From: Achromobacter sp. MYb9
GTDB lineage: Bacteria; Pseudomonadota; Gammaproteobacteria; Burkholderiales; Burkholderiaceae_B
Assembly: GCF_002975275.1 (NCBI RefSeq)
Contig: NZ_PCOQ01000025.1
Span: forward strand, 1 to 64,000
Direction: 5' to 3'
Length of the DNA stretch: 64,000 bases
This document shows positions 17,372 to 26,352 of the stretch, piece after piece; positions within the stretch are counted from its first letter, which is position 1; every line of letters starts with the position of its first letter. A model generated the notes under the pieces. That model searched no databases, had not been told where the DNA came from, and worked only from the letters and a program-made list of their open reading frames with translations. The position numbers were made by a program, and so were the translations under genes.

Positions 17372-19567
17372 GTGCATTCGGCGAACGTGCCTGAAGCAAA
17401 TTCGGGCGTCTTTCCACGCCTTTCCCGGTTTCGGAAGGGGTTGGCGCGTGGACTGCCTTATCTCGATCTGACGACGCCCCGCGCGACCTATGTGGTGCGT
17501 TCGATCCTGGCCGCCTGCCTGGCCTTGGTGGTGGCCTATCTGCTGGAACTGCATGCGCCCTACGCGGCGGCTTCCAGCGTGCTGCTCGTCATCAACCCTG
17601 TGCAGGGCGGCGTGATCGGCAAGGGGGTGTGGCGGGTGCTGGGCACGCTGGTCGGGATGCTGGCCGCCTTCGTGCTGATGAGCGCCTTCGGCCAAATGCC
17701 CTGGCTCTTCCTGCTTGGGTTCGGCGTATGGCTGGGAGTGTGCGTGGTGGGCATGACGCTGCTGCGTCATTTCCGGGCCTATGGCGCCACGCTGGCGGGC
17801 TATACCGTGGGCCTGGCAGCCTACGGCGCCATGCAGCATCCGGAACGCACCTTCGACCAGGTGATGGGGCGCGGCGCGTCCGTGCTGATCGGCGTGGTCT
17901 GCCTGGCGCTGGTGTCGGCCCTGTTCAGCCGCCGCAGCGTGCATAGCCGCCTGACCATGCTGCTCGACCGCCTTGCGGCCGCCACGGCGGGCGTGTTGGC
18001 GACGCATCACCAGGCCATTCAAGCCAGCGCGGAGCCGGGCGCCAAGCCCCTGGATGCCGGACGGCGTTCACTCATCACCGAGGTGTATGGCGTGGACGAT
18101 CTGCTGGCGCTGGGCAAGGCCGAGTCCGCCGACCTGGCCCATCGTGCCGGCACGGTGCGGCACACGATGGTGTCGCTGTTTTCCGCCTTGGTGGGCGGCG
18201 CGCCGCCCCTGCGCGAACACAGCGCCGCCCTTGCCGCGCTACGTGCGTTGCAACCGGACTGGGAGGAGGCATGGAGGGAAGTCAGGCAGGCGCTGGGGCA
18301 GGAACGCGGTCCGACCGAACGCGGCCCGACCGATCGCGGCCCGACCGATCGCGGCCCGACCGATCGCGGCCCGACCGGAAGGACGCGTGCCATCGGGCGA
18401 CTTACCGACCTGCGCGCCCGGCTGGTGGCCCTACTTGCCGCGACCTCGCTGGACGATGCCGCCGAGCAGGCCGCGCTGATGATCGCAGGCGATCGCTTGA
18501 TCGAGCAGCTTGATGATTTCCTGCAAGCCATCGAAGGCATCGAGCGGTTCCACCAACCCAGGCCGACGCCGGCGCGCGTGTCCGTGCCGTTTCACCGCGA
18601 CACGGTGGCCGCTTTCCAGAATGGCGGGCGCGCCCTGTTGACTGTGGTGATGGGCGGCGCCTTCTGGATTGCCACCGGCTGGACGGAAGGCAACATGATG
18701 CTGGCCGGGTTGGCGGCGGCATGCGCCCTGCTCTCCACTGCGCCCAGCCCCGCGCTGGGTGCGGTTGAATTCATCAAGGGCACGGTGGCCGCCGTGGCGA
18801 TGGCCTTTCTGTGCACCTTCATCGTGCTGCCGCACGTCTCGGGCCTCCCGCTGCTGCTGGTCATCCTGAGCCTGTTCTGGCTGCCCGGCGTGTATGCCAC
18901 CACGATGCCGCGTCATGCGCTGGCGGGCGTGGCCTATCTGGTGGCGTTCACGACACTGGCGGCGGCGGACAACCCCATGCGCTACGACTTTGCACTGTTC
19001 CTCAATGGCGCCGTGGCCTGGATCCTGGCGACATGTTTCACGCTGCTGGGCTTCAGGGTCGTGCTGCCGCGCAATCTGGCGCGCGACGTCACGCGCTTGC
19101 GCCAGCGCATCCGCGACGCGGCGCTGGGCACCTTGCACGACGAGCCGCCCGATGCAGCGGCCTGGCAATGGCGCCAGCAACACCGCATCGCGCAACTCGG
19201 CGCCTTGCTCAGGACGCAGCCGCAGGCGATGGATCGCGCCATCGCCCAGGCCCTGACCAGCCTGCATCTGGGTCGGGAAATCCTGCGCCTGCGACGCTGG
19301 CTGCGCCAGGCGCCCCACGACGCCGAGTGGCCGCGCGTGGTGGCGCGCACGCTGCGCCATATGCGCCAGCGGGCCCGCGATCCCGCGCGGGCCGCACGCC
19401 ATGCCCGCCGCGCAGCGACCTCCTTGACGCGTTTGCCGATGCGGTCCAGCGCCGCGATGGATGACGTGCGGCGCGTGACGGTCGTGCTGCAGGACATCGC
19501 CGCGCTGCTGGAACGCCATGCGAACGACGTTCCGTACCCCTCTAAAGGCCACGCCCATGCTCAGTGA
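17372..19567 (+). CDS. FUSC family inner-membrane efflux protein (AaeB-like)
   Basis: The 731-aa protein has two sets of membrane segments, one at about residues 45-195 and one at about 415-565, each followed by a cytoplasmic helical region; this is the AaeB/FUSC architecture for proton-driven export of aromatic carboxylic acids. The start is GTG with AGAAGGG upstream. Residues 312-336, between the two membrane halves, are five tandem RGPTD-type repeats encoded by five 15-bp DNA repeats. The DUF1656, HlyD-like and NodT-like genes follow with overlaps or tiny gaps, completing a three-layer pump. Confidence 0.9.
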   Translation: MHSANVPEANSGVFPRLSRFRKGLARGLPYLDLTTPRATYVVRSILAACLALVVAYLLELHAPYAAASSVLLVINPVQGGVIGKGVWRVLGTLVGMLAAFVLMSAFGQMPWLFLLGFGVWLGVCVVGMTLLRHFRAYGATLAGYTVGLAAYGAMQHPERTFDQVMGRGASVLIGVVCLALVSALFSRRSVHSRLTMLLDRLAAATAGVLATHHQAIQASAEPGAKPLDAGRRSLITEVYGVDDLLALGKAESADLAHRAGTVRHTMVSLFSALVGGAPPLREHSAALAALRALQPDWEEAWREVRQALGQERGPTERGPTDRGPTDRGPTDRGPTGRTRAIGRLTDLRARLVALLAATSLDDAAEQAALMIAGDRLIEQLDDFLQAIEGIERFHQPRPTPARVSVPFHRDTVAAFQNGGRALLTVVMGGAFWIATGWTEGNMMLAGLAAACALLSTAPSPALGAVEFIKGTVAAVAMAFLCTFIVLPHVSGLPLLLVILSLFWLPGVYATTMPRHALAGVAYLVAFTTLAAADNPMRYDFALFLNGAVAWILATCFTLLGFRVVLPRNLARDVTRLRQRIRDAALGTLHDEPPDAAAWQWRQQHRIAQLGALLRTQPQAMDRAIAQALTSLHLGREILRLRRWLRQAPHDAEWPRVVARTLRHMRQRARDPARAARHARRAATSLTRLPMRSSAAMDDVRRVTVVLQDIAALLERHANDVPYPSKGHAHAQ
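18305..18379 (+). repeat. Five tandem 15-bp repeats inside the FUSC gene
   Basis: The unit CGCGGCCCGACCGAT occurs five times in a row, units 2-4 being identical and units 1 and 5 differing by one or two bases. Being a multiple of three it adds Arg-Gly-Pro-Thr-Asp/Glu/Gly modules without breaking the frame, so copy number could vary between strains. Confidence 0.9.
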
Positions 19568-19751
19568 ATTCTCTTTGGCAGGCATCTACCTGCCTCCCTT
19601 CCTTGTCTACGCCTGCCTGGCCCTGCCGATCTATATGGGCCTTCGCTTCGTGCTGGTGCGTTGCGGGGTGTTGCGCTGGGTGTGGCATCCGGGCCTGTTC
19701 GAGTTCGCCATTTCCCTTTGCCTTGTTTCCCTGTTGGTGCTTTATGTCTGA
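19557..19751 (+). CDS. DUF1656 small membrane protein (AaeX-like)
   Basis: The 64-aa protein has two hydrophobic stretches (IYLPPFLVYACLALPIYMGL and FAISLCLVSLLVLYV). DUF1656/AaeX proteins are small inner-membrane partners of FUSC exporters, of unknown exact role. The ATG lies inside the end of the FUSC gene (11-base overlap), and its own end overlaps the next gene by 8 bases, so translation is coupled. Confidence 0.88.
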   Translation: MLSEFSLAGIYLPPFLVYACLALPIYMGLRFVLVRCGVLRWVWHPGLFEFAISLCLVSLLVLYV

Positions 19752-20673
19752 ACGCTCATTTCCCGCCAAGCGCCTGCTGCGGGCAGGACTCACCCTTGCG
19801 GTGGTCGTTGCTGCCGGGTTTCTGGTCAGCGCGCTGTGGCGCGCCTACGTCGTCGCCCCCTGGACCCGCGATGGCCGTGTCAGCGCGCAGATCGTGCGTA
19901 TCGCTCCCGAGGTGTCAGGCACCGTCGCCGAGGTCTCGGTCATGGACGATCAATACGTCAAACAGGGCGACCTGCTCTATCGCATCGACAACGCCAGCTT
20001 CGCACTGGCGTTGGCCCAGGCCGAAGCGCAGTTGGCATCCGCCGAGGTGTCCTTGCGCCAGAAAACCGAGGAGGCGCGGCGGCGCCGCGGCATGGAAAGC
20101 CTGGTGCCGGCCGAGGACATCCAGCGGGCGAACCAGGCGGCCGCCATCGCCCGCTCCGACCTGCGCAGTGCACAGGTCGCCGTGGACAGGGCGAAGCTGG
20201 ATCTTGCACGCACCGAACTGCGTGCGCCAACCGATGGCTACGTCACGCGCCTGCGATTGAACAAGGGCGACTACGCCGTGACGGGCCAGCCCAACATCGC
20301 CCTGATCGACGCCCACAGCTTCTGGATCACCGGTTACTTCGAGGAAACCAAACTGCGCGGCATCCAACCCGGCGCGGCGGCGCGGATCCGCCTGATGGGG
20401 TTCGACCAGGTGTTGCCGGGGCGGGTGGCCAGCATCGGGCGAGGCATTGCCGACAGCAACCAGCAGGCCGACGCGCAGGGCCTGCCCAGCGTGGAACCCA
20501 GCTTCAGCTGGGTCCGGCTGGCGCAGCGTATCCCGGTGCGCGTCGAGTTCCAGCATGTGCCGCATGACGTCGTGCTGGCGGCCGGCATGACCGGCAGCAT
20601 CGAGGTCACGCCCTCGGCGGGTACGCCGGTGCCCCAGGGCCGGCTGATCTCGCTGCTACACCGCTGGATGTGA
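19744..20673 (+). CDS. HlyD-type periplasmic adaptor of efflux pump (AaeA-like)
   Basis: The 309-aa protein has one N-terminal membrane anchor (LTLAVVVAAGFLVSALW) and a periplasmic body with the biotinyl-lipoyl motif (VRIAPEVSGTVAEVSVMDDQ), a short coiled-coil hairpin rich in Ala/Arg/Glu, the second half motif LDLARTELRAPTDGYV and a beta-barrel domain. It bridges the FUSC inner-membrane pump and the NodT-like outer-membrane channel. The start overlaps the DUF1656 gene. Confidence 0.92.
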   Translation: MSERSFPAKRLLRAGLTLAVVVAAGFLVSALWRAYVVAPWTRDGRVSAQIVRIAPEVSGTVAEVSVMDDQYVKQGDLLYRIDNASFALALAQAEAQLASAEVSLRQKTEEARRRRGMESLVPAEDIQRANQAAAIARSDLRSAQVAVDRAKLDLARTELRAPTDGYVTRLRLNKGDYAVTGQPNIALIDAHSFWITGYFEETKLRGIQPGAAARIRLMGFDQVLPGRVASIGRGIADSNQQADAQGLPSVEPSFSWVRLAQRIPVRVEFQHVPHDVVLAAGMTGSIEVTPSAGTPVPQGRLISLLHRWM

Positions 20674-20683
20674 GGGCAAGGCC

Positions 20684-22162
20684 ATGCATGCACCCATCCC
20701 TCGCACGCAACCGCGCCTTCGGCAGGCACTGCTTCCTTTTCTGCTGGCATTGCTGACCGGCTGCACGACCGTGGGCCCGGACTACCGCACGCCGACGCTG
20801 GATGTGCCCGCGCACTGGATCAAGGCCAACGCCGCCATGTCCGATGGCGACCACGATGGCCTGCGCACCTGGTGGCGCACCTTCCAGGATCCCTTGCTGG
20901 ACCGCCTGGTCGAACAGACCCTGGCGCACAATCAGGATCTGGATATTGCCTTGGCACGCCTGCGCCAGGCACGGGCCGAGCGCGTGCAGATCGCCTCGGC
21001 CGCCCTGCCCGAGGTCTCGGCCGGAGCCGCCGGCGAGGCCATCCGCGGCAGCAAGGCACTCAGCTCGCAGCCCGGCGGGCGGGCGCGAACCTGGCATCTG
21101 GGCTTGGATGCGAGTTGGGAGCTGGACCTGTTCGGCGGCACGCGCCGCGCGGTCGAGGCCGCCGACGCCGGCATCCAGGCGTTGGCAGAGGACCATCGTG
21201 CGCTGCAAGTGAGTCTGGTGGCCGAACTGGTGGCCGATTACGCCGGGCTGCGTGCCGCGCAGCTGCGCCTGGCCATCGCACAAGACAACATTCGCGCGCT
21301 GGCCGAGGCTGAGCGCCTGGCCGAACAAGCGCACCGCAGCGGCCTGGGCACACTGGCCGACGTCACCCTGGCCCGCGCCGAGCGCGAAACTGCCGAGGCG
21401 CAGCCGCCCTTGCTGGACGCGGACATCGCCCGTTTCAGCCATGCCATCGGTGTGCTGGCGGGCGGGTTTCCCGGCGACTGGCATGCCGACCTTGCAACGT
21501 CCGCGCCGGCTTTGCCCATGCCGGCCGACTTGCCGCTGTCATTGCCTTCGGACGTCATTCGCCAACGCCCCGACCTGCGCGCGGACGAACGACGCCTGGC
21601 CGCCGCCACCGCGCAAATCGGCGTGGCGCAGGCCGCACGCTTTCCCACATTCCGTATTCCCTTGGGGTTGGGCACCACCGCCAGCGTCATCCACGACCTG
21701 TTCTCGGGTGCCAGCCTGGCGTGGTCGGCGGCCGTGCAGGGCAGCCAGTCGCTCTACGACGCCGGCCGCGCGCGAGCAGGCGTGACCGCGGCACAGGCCA
21801 ACGCCGACGCCGTGCTGCGCGTCTACGAGCGGGACGTGCGTTCGGCGCTGCGCGACGTGGAAGACGCCTTGACCGCGTGGGCCAGCGAACGCCAACGGCA
21901 AGCCGCGTTGCAGAAGGCCGTGGCCGACAGCCAACAAGCCCTGAAACAGGCCACCCAACTCTACGCGCGCGGCTTAAGCGCCTACCTGCCGGTGCTGGTG
22001 GCGCAGCGCAGCCTGAACCAGGCACGCGATGCCTTGGCCCTCAGCCAGTTGGCGCAGTTGCAGGGAGGCATTGCCTTGTACAAGGCGCTGGGGGCGGGGT
22101 CGTCGGACACGGAGTCGGTCGCTCAGTCCGACCCACAACGCGACCCACCCCAACGCGACTAA
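20684..22162 (+). CDS. NodT family outer-membrane efflux lipoprotein
   Basis: The 492-aa protein has a lipoprotein signal with lipobox LLTGCTTV followed by the family hallmark GPDYRTP, and two OEP (TolC-like) repeats with long helices such as LDIALARLRQARAERVQIAS. It forms the trimeric outer-membrane duct of the pump whose other parts are the three preceding genes. The C-terminal tail is short and repetitive (SDPQRDPPQRD), partly encoded by a 15-base period. It converges on the formimidoylglutamase gene, with two bases between stop codons. Confidence 0.92.
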   Translation: MHAPIPRTQPRLRQALLPFLLALLTGCTTVGPDYRTPTLDVPAHWIKANAAMSDGDHDGLRTWWRTFQDPLLDRLVEQTLAHNQDLDIALARLRQARAERVQIASAALPEVSAGAAGEAIRGSKALSSQPGGRARTWHLGLDASWELDLFGGTRRAVEAADAGIQALAEDHRALQVSLVAELVADYAGLRAAQLRLAIAQDNIRALAEAERLAEQAHRSGLGTLADVTLARAERETAEAQPPLLDADIARFSHAIGVLAGGFPGDWHADLATSAPALPMPADLPLSLPSDVIRQRPDLRADERRLAAATAQIGVAQAARFPTFRIPLGLGTTASVIHDLFSGASLAWSAAVQGSQSLYDAGRARAGVTAAQANADAVLRVYERDVRSALRDVEDALTAWASERQRQAALQKAVADSQQALKQATQLYARGLSAYLPVLVAQRSLNQARDALALSQLAQLQGGIALYKALGAGSSDTESVAQSDPQRDPPQRD

Positions 22163-22164
22163 CC

Positions 22165-23112
22165 TCAACGCGACAGCAACTGCCACGCCAACCGGGCAGC
22201 CGCCCGGGCGCCGTGGCCGTCCACGTCGAAGCGCGGGTTGTACTCGGCCATGTCAGCCAACCGCAGCTTGCCGCTGGCCTTGATCCGCAGCACTATCTCT
22301 TCGACCACGGACATCGGCACCCCATAGGGCGCTGGCGCGGACACCCCGGGCATGACCGCCGCAGGCAACACGTCGAGGTCGATCGTCAGGTACACATGGC
22401 GCGCTCGTGCCAGCAAGGCGTCCACGTTGGCCAGCCGGGCCTCCAGGTGGCGTTCCTGCATATCGTGGTCTTCGACCCAGACCGCGCCGACTTCCGCCGC
22501 GCGGGCGTAGAGCGCCGGCGTATTGGCCAGCCGCGACACGCCCAGGCAGGCGTATTGCAGTGCCTGGCCGCGCGCCTCGCAATAGCGCGCGATCTGGTCG
22601 AACGGCGTGCCCGAACTGCCCGGGCGCCCGGTGCGCAAGTCGAAGTGCGCGTCCAGGTTCAGCACCAGGATGGGGTCCGTGTCGCCGCGGGCCTCCAGCC
22701 AGCGGGCCAGCCCCTGGAAACTGCCCCAGGCGATCTCGTGCCCGCCGCCCAGGACCAGCGGGCGCGCGCCCTGCTCCAGCAGTTCCGCCACACGCAGGCC
22801 CAGGCGCTCCTGGGCATCTTCCAACTGATCCTCCACGCACACAACATCACCCGCGTCCAGCAAACGCGTCATGCCATGCGCGGGCAGGCCCGCCAGGAAT
22901 TTACGGATGCCGGCGGGGCCTTCGGCCGCGCCGATACGCCCCTGGTTGCGCGCCACGCCCGCATCGCAGGCAAATCCCAACAACACCGGCTCGCCTTTTT
23001 CGGCCTGCCCTGCGTCGGCTTCGACGATATGTGCCAGACGGCGCGTGTCGCCTTGCTCGGCGCTGTCATCGCGCGCCTTCCACAGGCCCTTGTCCAATTG
23101 CAGAACGCTCAT
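22165..23112 (-). CDS. hutG: Formimidoylglutamase (arginase/ureohydrolase family)
   Basis: The 315-aa protein has the ureohydrolase metal ligands in [20 protein letters not shown] and [10 protein letters not shown]. The N-terminal pattern [20 protein letters not shown], then [11 protein letters not shown], is diagnostic of formimidoylglutamase rather than arginase. It would hydrolyse N-formimidoyl-L-glutamate to glutamate and formamide in histidine breakdown. It is the last gene of an amino-acid ABC transporter operon, overlapping the ATPase gene by four bases. No hutH, hutU or hutI is in the window, so it may serve an imported substrate. Agmatinase-like activity is a less likely alternative. 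Confidence 0.85.
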   Translation of the reverse strand: MSVLQLDKGLWKARDDSAEQGDTRRLAHIVEADAGQAEKGEPVLLGFACDAGVARNQGRIGAAEGPAGIRKFLAGLPAHGMTRLLDAGDVVCVEDQLEDAQERLGLRVAELLEQGARPLVLGGGHEIAWGSFQGLARWLEARGDTDPILVLNLDAHFDLRTGRPGSSGTPFDQIARYCEARGQALQYACLGVSRLANTPALYARAAEVGAVWVEDHDMQERHLEARLANVDALLARARHVYLTIDLDVLPAAVMPGVSAPAPYGVPMSVVEEIVLRIKASGKLRLADMAEYNPRFDVDGHGARAAARLAWQLLSR

Positions 23113-23897
23113 GCCGCCGCCCCCGCTCCGGCGCTCAGCACCGCCTGCAGGAATTCCCGGGTACGCGCTTCGCGCGGCTGGCTGAAGATGACTTCCGGCG
23201 GCCCGGATTCCAGGATCACCCCGCCATCCATCACGGCGACGACGTCGGCCACGTCGCGGGCAAAGCCCATTTCGTGCGTCACGACCATCATCGTCATGCC
23301 CTCGCGGGCCAGCAGCTTCATCACTTGCAGCACTTCGCCCACCAGCTCCGGATCCAGCGCCGAGGTCGGCTCGTCGAACAGCATTACCTTAGGCTGCATG
23401 GCCAGCGCCCGGGCGATGGCCACGCGCTGCTTTTGGCCGCCCGAAAGGCTGGCCGGCATGGCCGCTGTCTTTTGCGACAAGCCCACTTTGCGCAGCAGGT
23501 CTTCGGCCAGCGCGTTGGCTTCGCCGCGGCCCATGCCGCGCAGCGTGCGCGGCCCCACCGTCACGTTGTCCAGCACCGACAGATGGGGAAACAGGTTGAA
23601 GCCCTGGAACACCATGCCCACTTGCATGCGCAATTGGTTCAATTGCGCTTCCGGCAGCAGCATGCCGTCATCCAGCAAGGTGTGGCCGCAAATATCCACG
23701 GTGCCCTCTTGCGCCACTTCCAGCCCGTTGCAGCAGCGCAGCAAGGTGCTCTTGCCCGAACCGCTGGGCCCGATCACGACCACCACCTGCGAAGGCAGCA
23801 CGTCGAAATCGATCCCGCGCAGCACGGCATGGTCGCCATAAGACTTGTGCAGGCCGCGGATGCGGATCATTTCCTGCGGATTGCCGAACTGGCTCAT
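23109..23897 (-). CDS. Polar amino-acid ABC transporter ATP-binding protein
   Basis: The 262-aa protein is a GlnQ/HisP-type ATPase: Walker [10 protein letters not shown], signature [15 protein letters not shown], Walker [15 protein letters not shown], and the switch His in VVTHEMGFA. It powers import of an amino acid through the permease encoded just upstream. ATG at 23897 overlaps the permease stop (ATGA); a second Met nine codons later ([12 protein letters not shown]) is another possible start. Confidence 0.93.
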   Translation of the reverse strand: MSQFGNPQEMIRIRGLHKSYGDHAVLRGIDFDVLPSQVVVVIGPSGSGKSTLLRCCNGLEVAQEGTVDICGHTLLDDGMLLPEAQLNQLRMQVGMVFQGFNLFPHLSVLDNVTVGPRTLRGMGRGEANALAEDLLRKVGLSQKTAAMPASLSGGQKQRVAIARALAMQPKVMLFDEPTSALDPELVGEVLQVMKLLAREGMTMMVVTHEMGFARDVADVVAVMDGGVILESGPPEVIFSQPREARTREFLQAVLSAGAGAAA

Positions 23898-24562
23898 TGC
23901 ACCATCCCCCCGGCGCGCAAACGGTGTTCCACCTTGCGCAAAATAACCATGGCGGCGGTAGTCAGGACCAGATAGATCAAGGCCACCACCAGATACGTTT
24001 CCAGCGAGCGATACGACACGCTGATGATCTTCTGCCCTTCGTGCATCAGATCGTGGATGGTCAACAGCGACACCAGCGCCGAGTTCTTGATCAGCGCGAT
24101 GAACTCGTTGCCCAGCGGCGGGATCATCCGCACCACCGCCTGCGGCAGGATGATGATGCGCATGGCCTGCCCGGACGACATCCCCAGCGAACGCGCCGCT
24201 TCCGTCTGGCCGCGGTCCACGGATTGGATCGCGCCGCGCACGATTTCCGACACGTAGGCGCCGGAATACATGCCCAGGCCCAGCACGCCGCAGGCGAACG
24301 CCGGCAGCGTCACGCCAAACTGCGGCAGGCCAAAGAACCAGATGAACAACTGCACCAGCAAGGGCGTGCCGCGGAAAAACAGCAGGTAGGTGCTGCACAA
24401 GTGGTAGACGATGCGGCGCTGCGGGTTGAGCCGGCCGACGCCGACCAGCAAGCCGATGACGCAGCCCAGCAGCAAGGCGCCGGCAGTCACCTGGACGGTG
24501 ACCAACGCGCCACGCAGCAGCGCGTCGAAGTCGGCGAAGACGGGGGCGAAATCCAGGTTCAT
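23894..24562 (-). CDS. Polar amino-acid ABC transporter permease
   Basis: The 222-aa inner-membrane protein is of the HisM/GlnP type, with five or so membrane segments and the EAA loop ([20 protein letters not shown]) that docks on the ATPase. A single permease gene is present, so it probably forms a homodimer. ATG at 24562 overlaps the preceding binding-protein stop by four bases, which favours it over an ATG seven codons earlier. Confidence 0.92.
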   Translation of the reverse strand: MNLDFAPVFADFDALLRGALVTVQVTAGALLLGCVIGLLVGVGRLNPQRRIVYHLCSTYLLFFRGTPLLVQLFIWFFGLPQFGVTLPAFACGVLGLGMYSGAYVSEIVRGAIQSVDRGQTEAARSLGMSSGQAMRIIILPQAVVRMIPPLGNEFIALIKNSALVSLLTIHDLMHEGQKIISVSYRSLETYLVVALIYLVLTTAAMVILRKVEHRLRAGGMVQ

Positions 24563-25302
24563 TTCGCGGGCGCCTCGAACCACTTGGTCACGATGGCCTG
24601 GTAGCTGCCGTCGCTCTTCAACTTCTGCAGCGCGGCGTTCAGCTCACGGGTCAGTTCGGGCTTGCTCTTGGGCACGGCGATGCCGTAGTCCTCGGTCGTC
24701 ACCTGATCGTTCAGCACGGTCAGGCCGGTCGTGCTTTGCGCGAACAGCTTGGCGGCGGGCTTGCCCGTCACGGCGGCATCGGCGCGGCCGATCTGCACCA
24801 GATTGAACATTTCCTGGTTCTTTTCGACTTCCACGCGTTGCACGGCCGGGAAGTGGTCCTTCAGATAGTTGACCGACTTGGTGCCGACCTGCACCGACAC
24901 CTTGCGACCGTCCAGATCCTTCAGCGTCTTGATGGGGCCATCCGTCTTGGTCAGCACGACCAGACCGCCCGCGTAGTACGGGTCGGTGAAGTCCACGACC
25001 TTGCTGCGCTCGGGCGTGATGTAGATGGCGGACACGGCGATATCGGCGCGGCCAGCCTGCAGGGCGGGAATCAGGCCCTTGAAGTCGATGTCAATCCACT
25101 CGACCTTCTTGCCCATGGCGCCTGCCAGCGCTTCGACCAGTTCGATATCGAAGCCGGTGCGCTTGCCGTCTTTGACGAACTCCATCGGCGGGAAGGTGGC
25201 GTCGGTGACGGCGCGGATAGTTTCCTGGGCGTGCGCGGGGCCGGCGCTCCAGGCCAGGCCCAGCGTCAGGGCGGCGGTCAGCAATGTGCGGCGAGTGGTC
25301 AT
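24559..25302 (-). CDS. Amino-acid ABC transporter periplasmic binding protein
   Basis: The 247-aa protein has signal peptide [18 protein letters not shown] ending AHA-Q and the family 3 solute-binding fold: [40 protein letters not shown], and [16 protein letters not shown], whose Arg and Asp normally hold the amino-acid backbone. It is the first gene of the transporter-hutG operon. The substrate is unknown; the final gene suggests histidine or a histidine breakdown product, which is inference. Confidence 0.92.
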   Translation of the reverse strand: MTTRRTLLTAALTLGLAWSAGPAHAQETIRAVTDATFPPMEFVKDGKRTGFDIELVEALAGAMGKKVEWIDIDFKGLIPALQAGRADIAVSAIYITPERSKVVDFTDPYYAGGLVVLTKTDGPIKTLKDLDGRKVSVQVGTKSVNYLKDHFPAVQRVEVEKNQEMFNLVQIGRADAAVTGKPAAKLFAQSTTGLTVLNDQVTTEDYGIAVPKSKPELTRELNAALQKLKSDGSYQAIVTKWFEAPAK

Positions 25303-25412
25303 GGTCAGTCCTATGGGAAAGAGGTACGGCGATGAATACGGCGGAGGGATACGGCGACAGCAGCGGTACAGCATGGAATTCAAGGGCGCGGCGCAAGCCG
25401 GCAAACGTCGGG

Positions 25413-26153
25413 TCAGTGCACCTTCAGGCGGTCGGAAATGCGCCGCGCGGCGCCGACGGTCAGATCGATCAGCGCCTGGGGGCGCTGCGCGGCGCGCGTG
25501 GAGGGCGCCATCAGCGTGATGGAGGCCACGGCCTGGTTGGGGCGTTGGAAGATGGGCACGCTGACGCCCCAGACGCCGGCATCGACTTCGCTGTCGGTCA
25601 CGGCATAGCCTTGGGCCCGGATCGTTTCCAGTTCATCGGCCAGGCGGGCGGCATCCACGCCAGCTTCGGCGGCCAGATAGGCAAGCGCGGTCTGCAAGCG
25701 CGCCTGCGGCATGAACGCCAACAGCGATTTCGCCGAGGCGCCGCGCGCCAGTGGCAGGCCCCGCCCCTTGGTGAAGGAACAGCGCAGCGGATGCTGGCTT
25801 TCCACCATGTCCAGGCACACGGCCTGGTCCTTGACCGCCACCAGCAAGCCGATGGTTTCTCCGGAGGCGGCGGCCAACGCGGTCATGTCGGGCTGCGCTT
25901 CGTGGATCAGGAAAGACGATTGGTCAAAGCCCCAGGCCAGTTGGACGCACAGCGGCCCCGGGCCATATTCGCCCTCGTGCTCGGCCACGAACCCCCAGCG
26001 TTTCAGCAACGCAACCTGGCGGTACAGCGTGCTTTGCGCCAGACCGGTCTTTTCGGCCAGCGCGGCGATGGTCAGCGTGCCGTCGTGCCGCGCCAAGGTG
26101 GCCAGCACATAAAGGACGCGATCCGCGCCTGCCCCTACCGAGGGATCCGACAT
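25413..26153 (-). CDS. IclR family transcriptional regulator
   Basis: The 246-aa protein has an N-terminal winged HTH (ADRVLYVLATLARHDGTLTI, then AALAEKTGLAQSTLYRQV) and the C-terminal IclR effector domain (CLDMVESQHPLRCSFTKGRG, then LARGASAKSLLAFMP). It lies 110 bases upstream of the amino-acid transporter operon in the same orientation and most likely controls it. ATG at 26153 starts the conserved part. A long 11-bp inverted repeat 59-115 bases upstream may be its site. Confidence 0.9.
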   Translation of the reverse strand: MSDPSVGAGADRVLYVLATLARHDGTLTIAALAEKTGLAQSTLYRQVALLKRWGFVAEHEGEYGPGPLCVQLAWGFDQSSFLIHEAQPDMTALAAASGETIGLLVAVKDQAVCLDMVESQHPLRCSFTKGRGLPLARGASAKSLLAFMPQARLQTALAYLAAEAGVDAARLADELETIRAQGYAVTDSEVDAGVWGVSVPIFQRPNQAVASITLMAPSTRAAQRPQALIDLTVGAARRISDRLKVH

Positions 26154-26263
26154 CACTCTCAACTCCAATCAATATGGCGCTGAGATTATCAACTTCCGGC
26201 TAAATCAGTACTTTTCATTCCCGCTTATTGAGAAACAACAGGGAAAACCCCGAATTTGGGAAT

Positions 26264-26286
26264 GAAAAAAGGCGCCCGAAGGCGCC
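26264..26286 (-). terminator. Intrinsic terminator after the amidase operon
   Basis: On the minus strand the sequence reads GGCGCC-TTCG-GGCGCC-TTTTTT: a 6-bp all-GC stem with a TTCG tetraloop and a six-T tract. It lies 67 bases beyond the amidase stop and separates the amidase/Liv operon from iclR. Confidence 0.88.
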
Positions 26287-26352
26287 CAGCCACCGCCCGC
26301 CATGGCCGGCGAACGGCGTCGGACGCCCCCCCCGAGGGGGCCGGGATCGGTA

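Noticed and set aside
18305..18379. Short regular repeats considered as a CRISPR array
   Set aside because: The units are contiguous with no spacers, are 15 bp and in frame within a conserved gene.
21721..23841. 706-codon plus-strand frame spanning the NodT-like gene end, hutG and the ATPase
   Set aside because: It crosses three well-supported genes in other frames, is low-complexity Arg/Gln/Ala-rich and has no family features.
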